From Euryarchaeota archaeon UBA463 (lineage in GTDB: Archaea; Thermoplasmatota; Poseidoniia; Poseidoniales; Thalassarchaeaceae): a DNA stretch of 19,510 nucleotides. The notes beneath the pieces are model-generated. The model saw only the letters and a list, made by a program, of their open reading frames with translations, searched no databases and was not told where the DNA came from. The position numbers were made by a program, and so were the translations under genes. Within the stretch, counting starts at the first letter, position 1. Every line of letters starts with the position of its first letter. The stretch spans positions 50,220 to 69,729 of the forward strand of contig DAOI01000031.1 in NCBI GenBank assembly GCA_002501805.1. The letters are read 5' to 3'. Positions 7,612 to 15,462 of this stretch are shown here, in pieces.

Positions 7612-8823
7612 ATGCGCGTTTCGGAAAACATGCGTACGAGAATGGCGATACTTCTGATGATGCTTTTTCTTGTATCAAATATCTCAACCCTATCGTCTGC
7701 AAGTTCTGCAGTCGGCCTAGATGATTTTGAATCCCTGCCGGGTGATGACTTGGGGCTGGCTGGTGCTGAGCTCAGTCCCTCGAAGGAACTTGTGATTGCA
7801 TTTGGCCAAGATTCGAATGTTATTGTATTCTCAGCTTCTGACCCTTCCGATTACATAGAGACTCCATCGATTGGGAACAGTTCCCTCAATGATGCTAGTT
7901 TTCACCCTAGTGGGAACTCTGCATTGATAGTCGGTGATAATGGGACGGTACTCAGATACTCTGATTTGGATAAGTCACTGACTGATGCAGGCGTCAAAAA
8001 TCTCTCTGGCTCCGATCTTTTGTCAGTTTCATGGAGCTTGTCTGGTTCTTGGGCTTATATCGGCTCCTCGGAAGGAGAAATATGGAGAGTTAGAGCTTCT
8101 GGAGACGGAGGGGCCGAGACTCACTTACTTGAGGGATTAGCGGGTCAGAGTCCCGTGACCTCGATTGATTGTATTTCTGAAGGCATAGTGTGTGTTGCTT
8201 CGACAACGTTTAACGGGATTGCTATAATACAGAGGGATCATTCTTTGAGTTGGATAGGGGGGTCATCTACCCCCTGGAGTGACATGGAGTGTCTTGATTC
8301 CAGTAATTCTTGCGTTGCCATATCGTCTAATATCTTAGGCACCATAAAAGTCAATACTTCAAATCCCAATAAATCAACTATCTCAGGAGTTGAAATTATC
8401 GGTTTAGAGGGAGTTCTCAGCACCTTGGCAGACCATAGCGAAAATAGATTCTTGATCTCTGTGGCGCCATTTGGAATCGTAGAACATGATTTGGAGAAGA
8501 ATGCCACTTTCCCCTGGTTAGAAAACTCAGATGTGACGAATGAGAATATTCAACTATCGGGAGAAAGAGTTGTTTCAACATGGTCTCTGAATGAAAATAC
8601 AGGTTGGATTCTTACTGATAGGGGAAATCTAGCGTCATTTCATACTATAGATGGCACCGTTGAAAACTCAATTGTTTCTTCTATCCTATCCCTGGCGGTA
8701 CTTTTGGCCATATTGGGTTTCGCGGCAACTGTAATGATGTCTATTTTTGGCTGGGGGAATGATTCTTCGCCACGTAGAGTCAGAAAAAAGAGCAGGGCAT
8801 CAGACAGTCGTCGAAAGAGATAG
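7612..8823 (+). CDS. Secreted, membrane-anchored beta-propeller-like surface protein
   Basis: The N-terminus has basic residues followed by a hydrophobic stretch (MAILLMMLFLVSNISTLSS, about 11-29), a likely signal peptide. The middle (about 50-340) is made of repeated short beta-strand units such as LSPSKELVIAFGQDSNVIVFS, FHPSGNSALIVGDNGTVLRYS and WSLSGSWAYIGSSEGEIWRVR. These are typical of WD40/YVTN-like propellers. A transmembrane helix (about 354-378) is followed by a strongly basic tail ending RRKR, which fits an outside propeller with a cytoplasmic tail. Possible starts are ATG at 7612, 7630 or 7642; the later ones give a more usual signal peptide. It is divergent from the DUF5611/tyrS pair. 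Binding partner or role is unknown. Confidence 0.8.
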   Translation: MRVSENMRTRMAILLMMLFLVSNISTLSSASSAVGLDDFESLPGDDLGLAGAELSPSKELVIAFGQDSNVIVFSASDPSDYIETPSIGNSSLNDASFHPSGNSALIVGDNGTVLRYSDLDKSLTDAGVKNLSGSDLLSVSWSLSGSWAYIGSSEGEIWRVRASGDGGAETHLLEGLAGQSPVTSIDCISEGIVCVASTTFNGIAIIQRDHSLSWIGGSSTPWSDMECLDSSNSCVAISSNILGTIKVNTSNPNKSTISGVEIIGLEGVLSTLADHSENRFLISVAPFGIVEHDLEKNATFPWLENSDVTNENIQLSGERVVSTWSLNENTGWILTDRGNLASFHTIDGTVENSIVSSILSLAVLLAILGFAATVMMSIFGWGNDSSPRRVRKKSRASDSRRKR

Positions 8824-8830
8824 TTTATTC
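8812..8830 (+). promoter_or_regulatory. Possible archaeal BRE/TATA promoter for the gcdH-ETF genes
   Basis: A purine-rich BRE-like run (cgaaagaga) directly precedes a TATA-like tagTTTATTcc (TATA core 8824-8829). It overlaps the stop codon of the surface-protein gene. A start of transcription about 25 bases downstream would leave a leader of roughly 20 bases before the ATG at 8872, with a weak purine-rich gaggg segment. This is pattern recognition only. Confidence 0.3.
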
Positions 8831-8871
8831 CATACCTTGATGAGTGAAAGTACTGCGCGAGGGTTGAGAAC

Positions 8872-10044
8872 ATGCCATTCGAAGCTCTGGACTTCTACGA
8901 TGTCGACTCGCTCCTGACCGAAGAAGAGAGAATGGTGAGGGACATGGTTCGTGACTTCGTCGATAATGATGTCCTTCCTGAGATTGAGCATGCATGTAGG
9001 GATGGCGTTTTTCCGGATGAATGGAGAGTTACTCTTGGAGAGATGGGGGTCCTAGGAGCCCCATTGAAGGGGTATGGATGTCCCGGACTATCATATGCTG
9101 CATACGGAGTGATCTGCAGGGAGCTTGAGAGGGGAGATAGTGGGCTTCGGTCATTTGCATCTGTTCAGGGATCATTGGCCATGTATCCAATTTGGGACTT
9201 TGGCTCTGAGGAGCAGAAGAACTACTACCTGCCCAAGATGGCCAGTGGAGAATGGATCGGATGCTTCGGCCTTACAGAGCCTGACTATGGTTCCAATCCG
9301 GGCGATATGATAACCAAGGCTGAAGATATGGGGGATCATTACCTCTTGAATGGTGCCAAGATGTGGATCACTAACGGAACCATTGCCCAACTTGCTGTTG
9401 TCTGGGCAAAGTTAGATGGAGTTATCAGGGGGTTCATAGTTGAGAAAGATGACGAGGGCTTCTCTGCACCAGAAATGAAGGGGAAGCACTCTCTGAAGGC
9501 CTCAGTAACAAGCGAGCTTGTATTCCAAGACTGTAAGATTCCAAAAGATAGGATACTTCCCGGCGTAAAGGGTCTGAGAGGACCTTTTTCGTGCCTAAAC
9601 AATGCTAGATACGGGATATCATGGGGGGCCATTGGTTCTGCTCAGGCCTGCTTTGACTCCGCGAGAGAATACTCACTCAGTAGAATTCAATTTGAGCATC
9701 CTATAGCTTCTTATCAACTAGTTCAGAACAAGCTATCATGGATGCTAAGGGAGATCACTAAGGCTCAATTATTGGCATATCACCTTTCCCAGAAGAAGGA
9801 TTCCGGAGATTGGATACCAGAACATATTTCCTTGGCTAAAATGAATAACGTCGATATCGCTCTTGAGATTGCAAGAGTCGCTAGGGATATTCATGGGGCC
9901 AATGGAATTCTGGATGAGTACCCTGTGATGAGGCATATGGCGAATCTAGAGTCTGTAAAGACGTACGAAGGTACTCACGATATCCATAATCTGATACTCG
10001 GCAGACACATTACTGGAATACAGGCATTCACCAGGGAAATTTAA
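8872..10044 (+). CDS. gcdH: Glutaryl-CoA dehydrogenase
   Basis: This acyl-CoA dehydrogenase oxidises and decarboxylates glutaryl-CoA to crotonyl-CoA in lysine and tryptophan breakdown, giving electrons to ETF. Specific marks set it apart from other family members: GLRSFASVQGSLAMYPIWDFGSEEQ (91-115), with Arg93 at the place of the substrate-carboxylate arginine; CFGLTEPDYGSNPGD (131-145); MWITNGTIA (164-172); and the C-terminal KTYEGTHDIHNLILGRHITG, whose Glu366 is the expected catalytic base and whose THDIH...LGR..TG run is typical of this subgroup. Its length of 390 is normal. The ETF genes follow 69 bases downstream on the same strand, a natural functional pairing. Confidence 0.92.
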   Translation: MPFEALDFYDVDSLLTEEERMVRDMVRDFVDNDVLPEIEHACRDGVFPDEWRVTLGEMGVLGAPLKGYGCPGLSYAAYGVICRELERGDSGLRSFASVQGSLAMYPIWDFGSEEQKNYYLPKMASGEWIGCFGLTEPDYGSNPGDMITKAEDMGDHYLLNGAKMWITNGTIAQLAVVWAKLDGVIRGFIVEKDDEGFSAPEMKGKHSLKASVTSELVFQDCKIPKDRILPGVKGLRGPFSCLNNARYGISWGAIGSAQACFDSAREYSLSRIQFEHPIASYQLVQNKLSWMLREITKAQLLAYHLSQKKDSGDWIPEHISLAKMNNVDIALEIARVARDIHGANGILDEYPVMRHMANLESVKTYEGTHDIHNLILGRHITGIQAFTREI

Positions 10045-10113
10045 GCGGGCGAATGAGGAAGTCCTTGGTCAATCTTGATAGGTCAATCTACCGTCGCATG
10101 GGCTGGGAATTAC

Positions 10114-10872
10114 ATGAAGATAGCAGTTCTACTGAAACAAGTTCCAGACACTACAGCCAAGATTGCCGTATCGGGAGACAGGGTTGACCAGTCATCTGTT
10201 GCCAAGTGGTCGACTAGCCCGTACGATGAGTACGCTCTTGAGTACGCTCTTCAGCTTAAGGAGGCGGGCGCCGGAGATCTAGTAGCGATAACCTGTGGAC
10301 CCGATAGAGCTGCTAAAATGCTTACAGATGCGGCTGCAGTGGGAGTTGATTCCATGCTTCATGTTGTTGCGGATACCACTGAAATGGATAGCAAGCAGAT
10401 ACAATCCATTCTTGTCGCCGCTATCAATCATTGTGGGGCGGATGTGGTTCTATGTGGGAAGCAAGCGGCTGATACGAACTCTGGTTCTACGGGCCCTGGC
10501 ATTGCAAGTCTTATGGGAGCCGCCTGCGTAGGCATGGTTTCCGAGGTAGCCGTGGAAGGCGATGGCTTCAGTGCACTTAGAGCTAGTTCGATGGGGAATG
10601 AAAGAGTGTCGGTTTCGAGACCCTGCCTATTCGCCTTCGACAAGGCGTCTACCGAGCTCAGAAGGCCTAATGTAAAGGGAATCATGATGGCGAAAAGAAA
10701 GGTCATCGAGACTGTGAGTACTGACGATTTAGGCATCAATCTTGGAGAATCGCAGGTAAATATTGATTCGCATGATTCACCACCCGAAAAGCCCCCTGGG
10801 CAGAAATTCGAGGGTGCAGATTCAGTTCATACGGTTGTTTTGAAGCTTCGTGAAGAGGCGAATGTAATTTAG
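10114..10872 (+). CDS. etfB: Electron transfer flavoprotein, beta subunit
   Basis: ETF-beta pairs with ETF-alpha to carry electrons from acyl-CoA dehydrogenases toward the quinone pool, and it binds AMP. The N-terminus MKIAVLLKQVPDT is diagnostic. SPYDEYALEYALQLKE and the nucleotide-binding CGKQAADTNSGSTGPGIA follow, then the C-terminal family stretch around ELRRPNVKGIMMAKRK. The ATG at 10114 is chosen because family proteins start with this MKI sequence; the open frame extends 13 codons further upstream to a TTG with no homology. The protein has 252 residues, the usual size. It lies 69 bases after gcdH and 11 before etfA. Confidence 0.92.
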   Translation: MKIAVLLKQVPDTTAKIAVSGDRVDQSSVAKWSTSPYDEYALEYALQLKEAGAGDLVAITCGPDRAAKMLTDAAAVGVDSMLHVVADTTEMDSKQIQSILVAAINHCGADVVLCGKQAADTNSGSTGPGIASLMGAACVGMVSEVAVEGDGFSALRASSMGNERVSVSRPCLFAFDKASTELRRPNVKGIMMAKRKVIETVSTDDLGINLGESQVNIDSHDSPPEKPPGQKFEGADSVHTVVLKLREEANVI

Positions 10873-10876
10873 GAGG
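10872..10876 (+). promoter_or_regulatory. Strong Shine-Dalgarno site for etfA
   Basis: GGAGG lies seven bases before the ATG at 10884, and its first base is the last base of the etfB stop codon. Such a full Shine-Dalgarno motif fixes the etfA start and suggests translation coupled to etfB. Confidence 0.7.
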
Positions 10877-10883
10877 AGAGAGT

Positions 10884-11804
10884 ATGGAAATCACAATAAT
10901 AGCTGAAACCAGTGGAGAAGGACTACACCCAGTAACTGAACAACTTGTGGGGGCCGCTAGTTCCCTCGGTGGTGTGATTACAGTGCTATGTCCCGGAGGA
11001 GTGGGCAGTAACGATGCCTCTGTAATTTCAGGAGTTTCAAAGGTCATTTCATTACAAGGAGACTGCTTCTCATCATTCGATAGCGGATCTTGGTCGACCG
11101 TCATGGCTCCTTTCTCACAGGGAATGGTCATGGCTTCCTCTTCTCCCTCTGGTAGAGAGCTAGGAGCCCAAATAGCATCAAAAATAGGAGCCCCCATAGT
11201 ACAGGACATCACTGGAATCGAGCCTGGATACAAGGTCACCAGATCTGTTTACTCGGGGAAAGCTGTTGAGACTTCGAGTCTTACAGCGCCGTGTGTGGTA
11301 ACGCTAAGGCAAAATGCCTTCGAAGGGGCCTCTGGAGGAGGTAGTGCCGAGGTCGTAGTAGTAGATAATTCGACGGAAGTATCCGTTGCTGTCAAAGAAG
11401 CGATTGCTAAGGCCGGAGAGAGAATGGATGTTTCCGATGCTGAGATTGTTATTTCCGGAGGAAGGGGGATGGGTGAGCCTTCTAACTTCTCACAACTAAA
11501 TGAGGTTGCTGACGTTATTGGCGCTGCTGTTGGGGCCAGTAGGGCTGCTGTCGACTCATGGGACGAAATACCGCACAGTATGCAAGTCGGCCAGACAGGA
11601 AAGACAGTCAATCCGACCTTGTACATCGCCGTAGGGATTAGTGGGGCGATCCAACATCTAGCTGGGATGCGTTCTAGCAAGTATATCGTGGCAATCAATA
11701 AGGACCCAGATGCACCAATCTTCGGAGTGGCAGACTATGGGATTGTTGCCACTTGGGAGGATGCTCTGCCTGCATTAAAAGAAGAGCTTGGCAAGCTTAG
11801 CTAA
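10884..11804 (+). CDS. etfA: Electron transfer flavoprotein, alpha subunit
   Basis: This is the FAD-binding subunit of ETF. The C-terminal FAD domain is complete and close to consensus: IVISGGRGMG (188-197), AAVGASRAAVDS (214-225), QVGQTGKTVNPTLYIAVGISGAIQHLAGM (234-262) and IVAINKDPDAPIF (268-280). The N-terminal half is more variable, with VTRSVYSGKAVET (118-130) matching the family's domain I. Its length is 306. It forms the heterodimer with the upstream etfB product and should accept electrons from the glutaryl-CoA dehydrogenase just upstream and the acyl-CoA dehydrogenase at 3.1-4.2 kb. Its stop overlaps the stop of the convergent propeller/PKD gene by three bases. Confidence 0.94.
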   Translation: MEITIIAETSGEGLHPVTEQLVGAASSLGGVITVLCPGGVGSNDASVISGVSKVISLQGDCFSSFDSGSWSTVMAPFSQGMVMASSSPSGRELGAQIASKIGAPIVQDITGIEPGYKVTRSVYSGKAVETSSLTAPCVVTLRQNAFEGASGGGSAEVVVVDNSTEVSVAVKEAIAKAGERMDVSDAEIVISGGRGMGEPSNFSQLNEVADVIGAAVGASRAAVDSWDEIPHSMQVGQTGKTVNPTLYIAVGISGAIQHLAGMRSSKYIVAINKDPDAPIFGVADYGIVATWEDALPALKEELGKLS

Positions 11805-13294
11805 ACCACTCTAACGGTCATTTTAGAAATCGATTTAGCCCCCTTATTGTCGACGACAGATAAGGAAAAAGAGTGTACTCCTTGGGAAAGCCTTACTTTG
11901 ATTACAGGACCATCACCCAGTACTCTTCCTGTTTCTGAAATCCAAGACCATGAAACTATCTCCCCATCAGGATCATAAGATTTTGAGCCATCTAGGATTA
12001 CATCAGCTTTGAGGTCTTCATTGGAGGTTACTGTCATGTCATCGCCGGCGTCTGCCACGGGTGGCAAATTGATAGACGACGCGGATCTCGATAGTGTTTC
12101 TAGTATGTCTTCATCATCACTTAGTTCAGTCATTGAAACCTCCAGTGATTGGTTAATATCTCGGATTATCGAGTCTATTTCATTTACACTATTTCTCTCT
12201 GCGGCTTTTGCAATCTCATTTTCTGATGGCATTCCTGAGAAGGATTTGTCACTCAAATCTCTTATTTGGGTGCTTTGGGTGTGATATTTTTCTTCATCAT
12301 GGGCCTCTTTATTGGGATCTATCAGAGATATGAGACTACCACTTCCCGAACTATCTTTGTCACTAACTAAGGCGATTGTGCCTTGACCGAGTGATAGAAT
12401 TTTCGAAATTATTCTGGGGTGTTCAAAAACCCATTTCTCGATCCCTTCGGGACTTATTCTTCTCGCATAAAACCAACATGATGCCAAAATATCTTCTTCC
12501 CAGATTCTCAAATCGGTTATCGAATAACCGAGATTAGTTAGTAAAGTTGGATCCTTTCCTCTCTCTATCCAGAGTAATTCCCCCTCAAAACAACCTACGT
12601 AATATCCATCACCACTGTCTTGAATACAAGTCGCCCTAGACGGGATCTCGACTAGTTCTAGTAATCCCTCTTTGACATGCCAAAACTCCAATCTATTTAC
12701 TGGTCTGTCATCAATTACGGCCCCGAGTGATTCTCGGGAAACTAGGAATCTTCCTCCAACGATGGGAGAGATGCTGGTAACCATCTCAATATCGTCTTTA
12801 GCGGGAGGAGATGATTTTAGTATCTCCAAATCATTGTTGAAAACCGTCATCTTTCCTTCGTCGGTCGCGACGACTATCTGGTCATGGTCATCTGAAATAC
12901 GCATTATGGTCGCATCTCCAATATTGACTGAGGCCCTCTCACCGCCCTGCTTGTCAATAGATATCAGATCGCCATCTTCCGTAGAGAGGAGGATGAATTT
13001 CTCCGATAGGCGGATCGCATTACATTTCACCCCGGAGAGAATTTTTTTCTCGCTATTGTCGGATATTAGAATTACATCTCCTTTGGAGGATGAAATGGTC
13101 AAAAATGACTCTTTTGAGTCGCTTGCGACAATATTTTCAGATATTTCATTAGTTGAAATTTTCATCCCTTCCCAATTGAAAGAGTCAATAATTCCTTTCT
13201 CTGACAGGACGATGAAGCCGTCACCCATCGCATAACTTTCTAGGATCGGGTAGGTAACATCAACTTCGGCAGTAGCTGCAATAGTGGATATCAC
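11801..13294 (-). CDS. Propeller-like protein with C-terminal PKD domain, no signal peptide
   Basis: Residues 15-330 are a series of short beta-strand units ending in phrases such as GFIVLSEKGIIDSFNWEG, KGDVILISDNSE, EDGDLISIDKQG, DEGKMTVFNND and GELLWIERG, the look of a beta-propeller. A polar, partly helical linker (about 335-405) follows. Residues 408-497 are a PKD-type immunoglobulin-like domain: LPPVADAGDDMTV, DGSKSYDPDGEIVSWSW and FSLSVVDNKGAKS are close to consensus. PKD domains are usually extracellular, yet no signal peptide or membrane helix is visible. The start is GTG at 13294 (MISTIAATAEV); an ATG at 13228 is the alternative. It lies 40 bases downstream of purF on the same strand. 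Its role is unknown. Confidence 0.8.
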   Translation of the reverse strand: MISTIAATAEVDVTYPILESYAMGDGFIVLSEKGIIDSFNWEGMKISTNEISENIVASDSKESFLTISSSKGDVILISDNSEKKILSGVKCNAIRLSEKFILLSTEDGDLISIDKQGGERASVNIGDATIMRISDDHDQIVVATDEGKMTVFNNDLEILKSSPPAKDDIEMVTSISPIVGGRFLVSRESLGAVIDDRPVNRLEFWHVKEGLLELVEIPSRATCIQDSGDGYYVGCFEGELLWIERGKDPTLLTNLGYSITDLRIWEEDILASCWFYARRISPEGIEKWVFEHPRIISKILSLGQGTIALVSDKDSSGSGSLISLIDPNKEAHDEEKYHTQSTQIRDLSDKSFSGMPSENEIAKAAERNSVNEIDSIIRDINQSLEVSMTELSDDEDILETLSRSASSINLPPVADAGDDMTVTSNEDLKADVILDGSKSYDPDGEIVSWSWISETGRVLGDGPVIKVRLSQGVHSFSLSVVDNKGAKSISKMTVRVV

Positions 13295-13334
13295 GTCTTA
13301 GGGGAGGGGGGCACGTGCTTGATGTTGACTATTG

Positions 13335-14837
13335 TCAGATTGAAGCAGACTCCTTGGCCTTATCACTTCGTATCTTCTCGATTCTATCCAAGTACTCATC
13401 ACTTATTCCCCCTGTCACGTATATGCCATCGAAGCAGGAGCAGTCAAAGTTTGAGAAATCTGTTTCGGCATCGCCTTTGCACGCCCTAACCAGGTCGTCT
13501 AGATTCTGATAGATCATCCAATCTGCTCCGATTGCATCGGAGATTTCGCTGACCGTCCTTCCATGCGCGACATACTCAGACTTGGCGGGCATATCTATTC
13601 CATACACGTTCGGATGGACGATAGGTGGGGAGCAAGAGGCGAAGTATACCTTCCTTGCACCAGCCTCCCTGGCCATTGCCACTATTCTTCTGGAAGTATT
13701 TCCCCTCACAACACTATCATCAACGATTAAAACTACCTTATCAGAAAATTCTTCCTCTATGGCATTCAGCTTCTTCCTCACTGAATCCTTCCTGACATTC
13801 TGACCTGGCATTATGAATGTCCTACCGATATATCTGTTCTTCACGAATCCCTCCCTGTATGGCACTCCCATTACTCTAGCAAGCTCTAAAGCGGCGATTC
13901 TTCCGCTATCTGGAACAGCGATTACTGATTGAATGCCATGGTCGGGGAATTCCTTTGAGATCCTCTCTGCCAAGTAGGCGCCCATTCTGATTCTTGATGA
14001 GTGGACGGATACGCCATCCAAAACGGAGTCCGGCCTAGCGAAATAGACGTGCTCAAAAATACACGGGCTATGAAGTACATCACTGGAGCATTGCTTGGAC
14101 GAGAGTGTCCCATCCATCCTTGCCACAATGGCCTCACCGGGAGAGACATCTCCGTCATGATTGAATCCAAGAGTATTGCAGACTACGCTTTCAGAGGCGA
14201 AAACACGCTCTGTAAATCCATTGACAACTCTACTCCCCATCGAGAGAGGGCGAATCCCATATGGGTCCCTGAAAGCGATGACCCCCCAGCCTGTTATCAT
14301 TGCTACAACACTGTAGCTACCCTCGGCCCTAAGATGGAGCCTTTCAATTGCTCTGAATATATCCTCATCGGAAAGGGACTCCAGCCCTCCCGGCCTGCCA
14401 TTTAGTGAACGCTGGATTTCCGCGGCGAAGAGATTCAGTAGCGCCTCTGAATCGGAACTTGTGTTTATCCTCCTATGGTCGTACTCTAGCAGACCTGAAA
14501 TAATATCGCTAGTATTGTTCAGATTCCCATTATGAGCCAGACTGACTCCAAATGGAGTATTTGTGTAAAACGGTTGAGCCTCTGCTACTGAGCTAGACCC
14601 AGCGGTGGGGTACCTGACATGGCCGACCCCCATAGAGCCAGTCAGAGACTGGGAGTGCTTTGACCTGAAGACGTCCCTGACCAATCCATTGGCCCTCCTA
14701 TGGGATATATTCTCCGAATCACTAGTGACGATTCCTGCCGCGTCTTGGCCCCTATGCTGAAGAACTAACAAGCCATCGTACAGAGACTGAGCTGCCTGAG
14801 ATTCAGGATTTGATAAAATTCCGATGATCCCGCACAT
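13335..14837 (-). CDS. purF: Amidophosphoribosyltransferase (PurF), Escherichia-like type
   Basis: The enzyme makes phosphoribosylamine from PRPP and glutamine, the first step of purine synthesis. The N-terminal nucleophile Cys2 follows the start Met directly (MCGIIGI), so no propeptide is present. VLQHRGQDAAGI (25-36), GHVRYPTAGSSS (72-83), SLAHNGNLNN (99-108) and FRDPYGIRPL (189-198) form the glutaminase. VVLIVDDSVVRGNTSRR (368-384) is the PRPP loop. FDCSCFDGIYVT (464-475) replaces the region holding the iron-sulfur cysteines in the Bacillus type and parallels the Escherichia enzyme. GRTFIMPGQNVRKDSVRKKLNA is also of that type. The length is 500. It follows the eL37 gene by 48 bases on the same strand. 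Confidence 0.94.
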   Translation of the reverse strand: MCGIIGILSNPESQAAQSLYDGLLVLQHRGQDAAGIVTSDSENISHRRANGLVRDVFRSKHSQSLTGSMGVGHVRYPTAGSSSVAEAQPFYTNTPFGVSLAHNGNLNNTSDIISGLLEYDHRRINTSSDSEALLNLFAAEIQRSLNGRPGGLESLSDEDIFRAIERLHLRAEGSYSVVAMITGWGVIAFRDPYGIRPLSMGSRVVNGFTERVFASESVVCNTLGFNHDGDVSPGEAIVARMDGTLSSKQCSSDVLHSPCIFEHVYFARPDSVLDGVSVHSSRIRMGAYLAERISKEFPDHGIQSVIAVPDSGRIAALELARVMGVPYREGFVKNRYIGRTFIMPGQNVRKDSVRKKLNAIEEEFSDKVVLIVDDSVVRGNTSRRIVAMAREAGARKVYFASCSPPIVHPNVYGIDMPAKSEYVAHGRTVSEISDAIGADWMIYQNLDDLVRACKGDAETDFSNFDCSCFDGIYVTGGISDEYLDRIEKIRSDKAKESASI

Positions 14838-14885
14838 CGGCTACCAAACGCTCCTCGGAGATTAGGGACTTAGCACTTTCCGAAG

Positions 14886-15068
14886 CTACTTGCTCCCCAT
14901 GGTACGATTTCTCTTACTCCATCTGTACTTTCTGAGCTTGGCAGTTTGACCATATCCGCAACTCGAGCAGATGCTCTTGGTCTTGTGAAAGGAATGCCTT
15001 CCGCACCTCCTACACCTGATATGCGTAGACTTCTGTCTTTTTCCCATACTTGGAGTACCCTTTGACAT
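14886..15068 (-). CDS. rpl37e: Large ribosomal subunit protein eL37
   Basis: This small zinc-ribbon protein of the large ribosomal subunit is found in archaea and eukaryotes. From MSKGTPSMGKR, the 60-residue protein carries the two cysteine pairs C19/C22 (THIRCRRCGRHSFH) and C34/C37 (SICSSCGYG), then the basic tail LRKYRWSKRN. The ATG at 15068 is preferred over an in-frame GTG at 15077: family proteins start at this point, and TAGGTGG lies five bases upstream as a Shine-Dalgarno site. It is followed by purF. In many archaea eL37 pairs with an Sm-like protein gene; none is seen here, and the upstream neighbours are two membrane proteins. Confidence 0.95.
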   Translation of the reverse strand: MSKGTPSMGKRQKSTHIRCRRCGRHSFHKTKSICSSCGYGQTAKLRKYRWSKRNRTMGSK

Positions 15069-15153
15069 ACGAACCACCTATTGGACAGCGCTGCGACCGG
15101 AATGGGTGTTATCAGCGTTACCCTCCGAGCCAGGAGTAATTGAGATTGGCTCA

Positions 15154-15462
15154 CTAGAGATCGATCTCGCTGGTACTTACGGAAACCTTCGCTAGAATGA
15201 TAAAAATAGCCAAGTAAATGAGAGGGGAGATTACCAGAATTGCTATGATTGATTCAGAGACTGAAACTCTCATTGAATCTAAGAAAGTAAGATTGCTGTT
15301 GATTAGCGATGTAGCGAAAATTCCTGTCAACATTACTGTCAGAGATGAGATAATCAATGGTATGGGATTATGATATGGATGATGGGCGACTTTCAAATGT
15401 ACAATGATGACCATGGATGAGAGAATAATTGTTCCGAAGAATACAGTCAGGAAATCACTCAT
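15154..15462 (-). CDS. Small membrane protein, three predicted helices, unknown
   Basis: The 102 residues contain three hydrophobic segments at about 4-22, 34-55 and 69-92, separated by short loops (HHPYHNPIP and NSNLTFLDSMRVS), with a short acidic end. I do not recognise the family, and the size alone (similar to some antiporter accessory subunits) is not enough to assign it. Its start overlaps the last eight bases of the larger membrane-protein gene upstream, so the two are probably translated together. It ends 85 bases before eL37. A long-open frame with neighbour coupling supports it as real. Confidence 0.65.
   Translation of the reverse strand: MSDFLTVFFGTIILSSMVIIVHLKVAHHPYHNPIPLIISSLTVMLTGIFATSLINSNLTFLDSMRVSVSESIIAILVISPLIYLAIFIILAKVSVSTSEIDL

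Noticed and set aside
10736..11239. Minus-strand open frame of 167 codons over etfB/etfA
   Set aside because: Antisense to well-conserved ETF genes and matches no family.
12672..13235. Plus-strand open frame of 187 codons opposite the propeller/PKD gene
   Set aside because: Ser/Ile-rich antisense shadow; the minus-strand frame has a convincing PKD domain.
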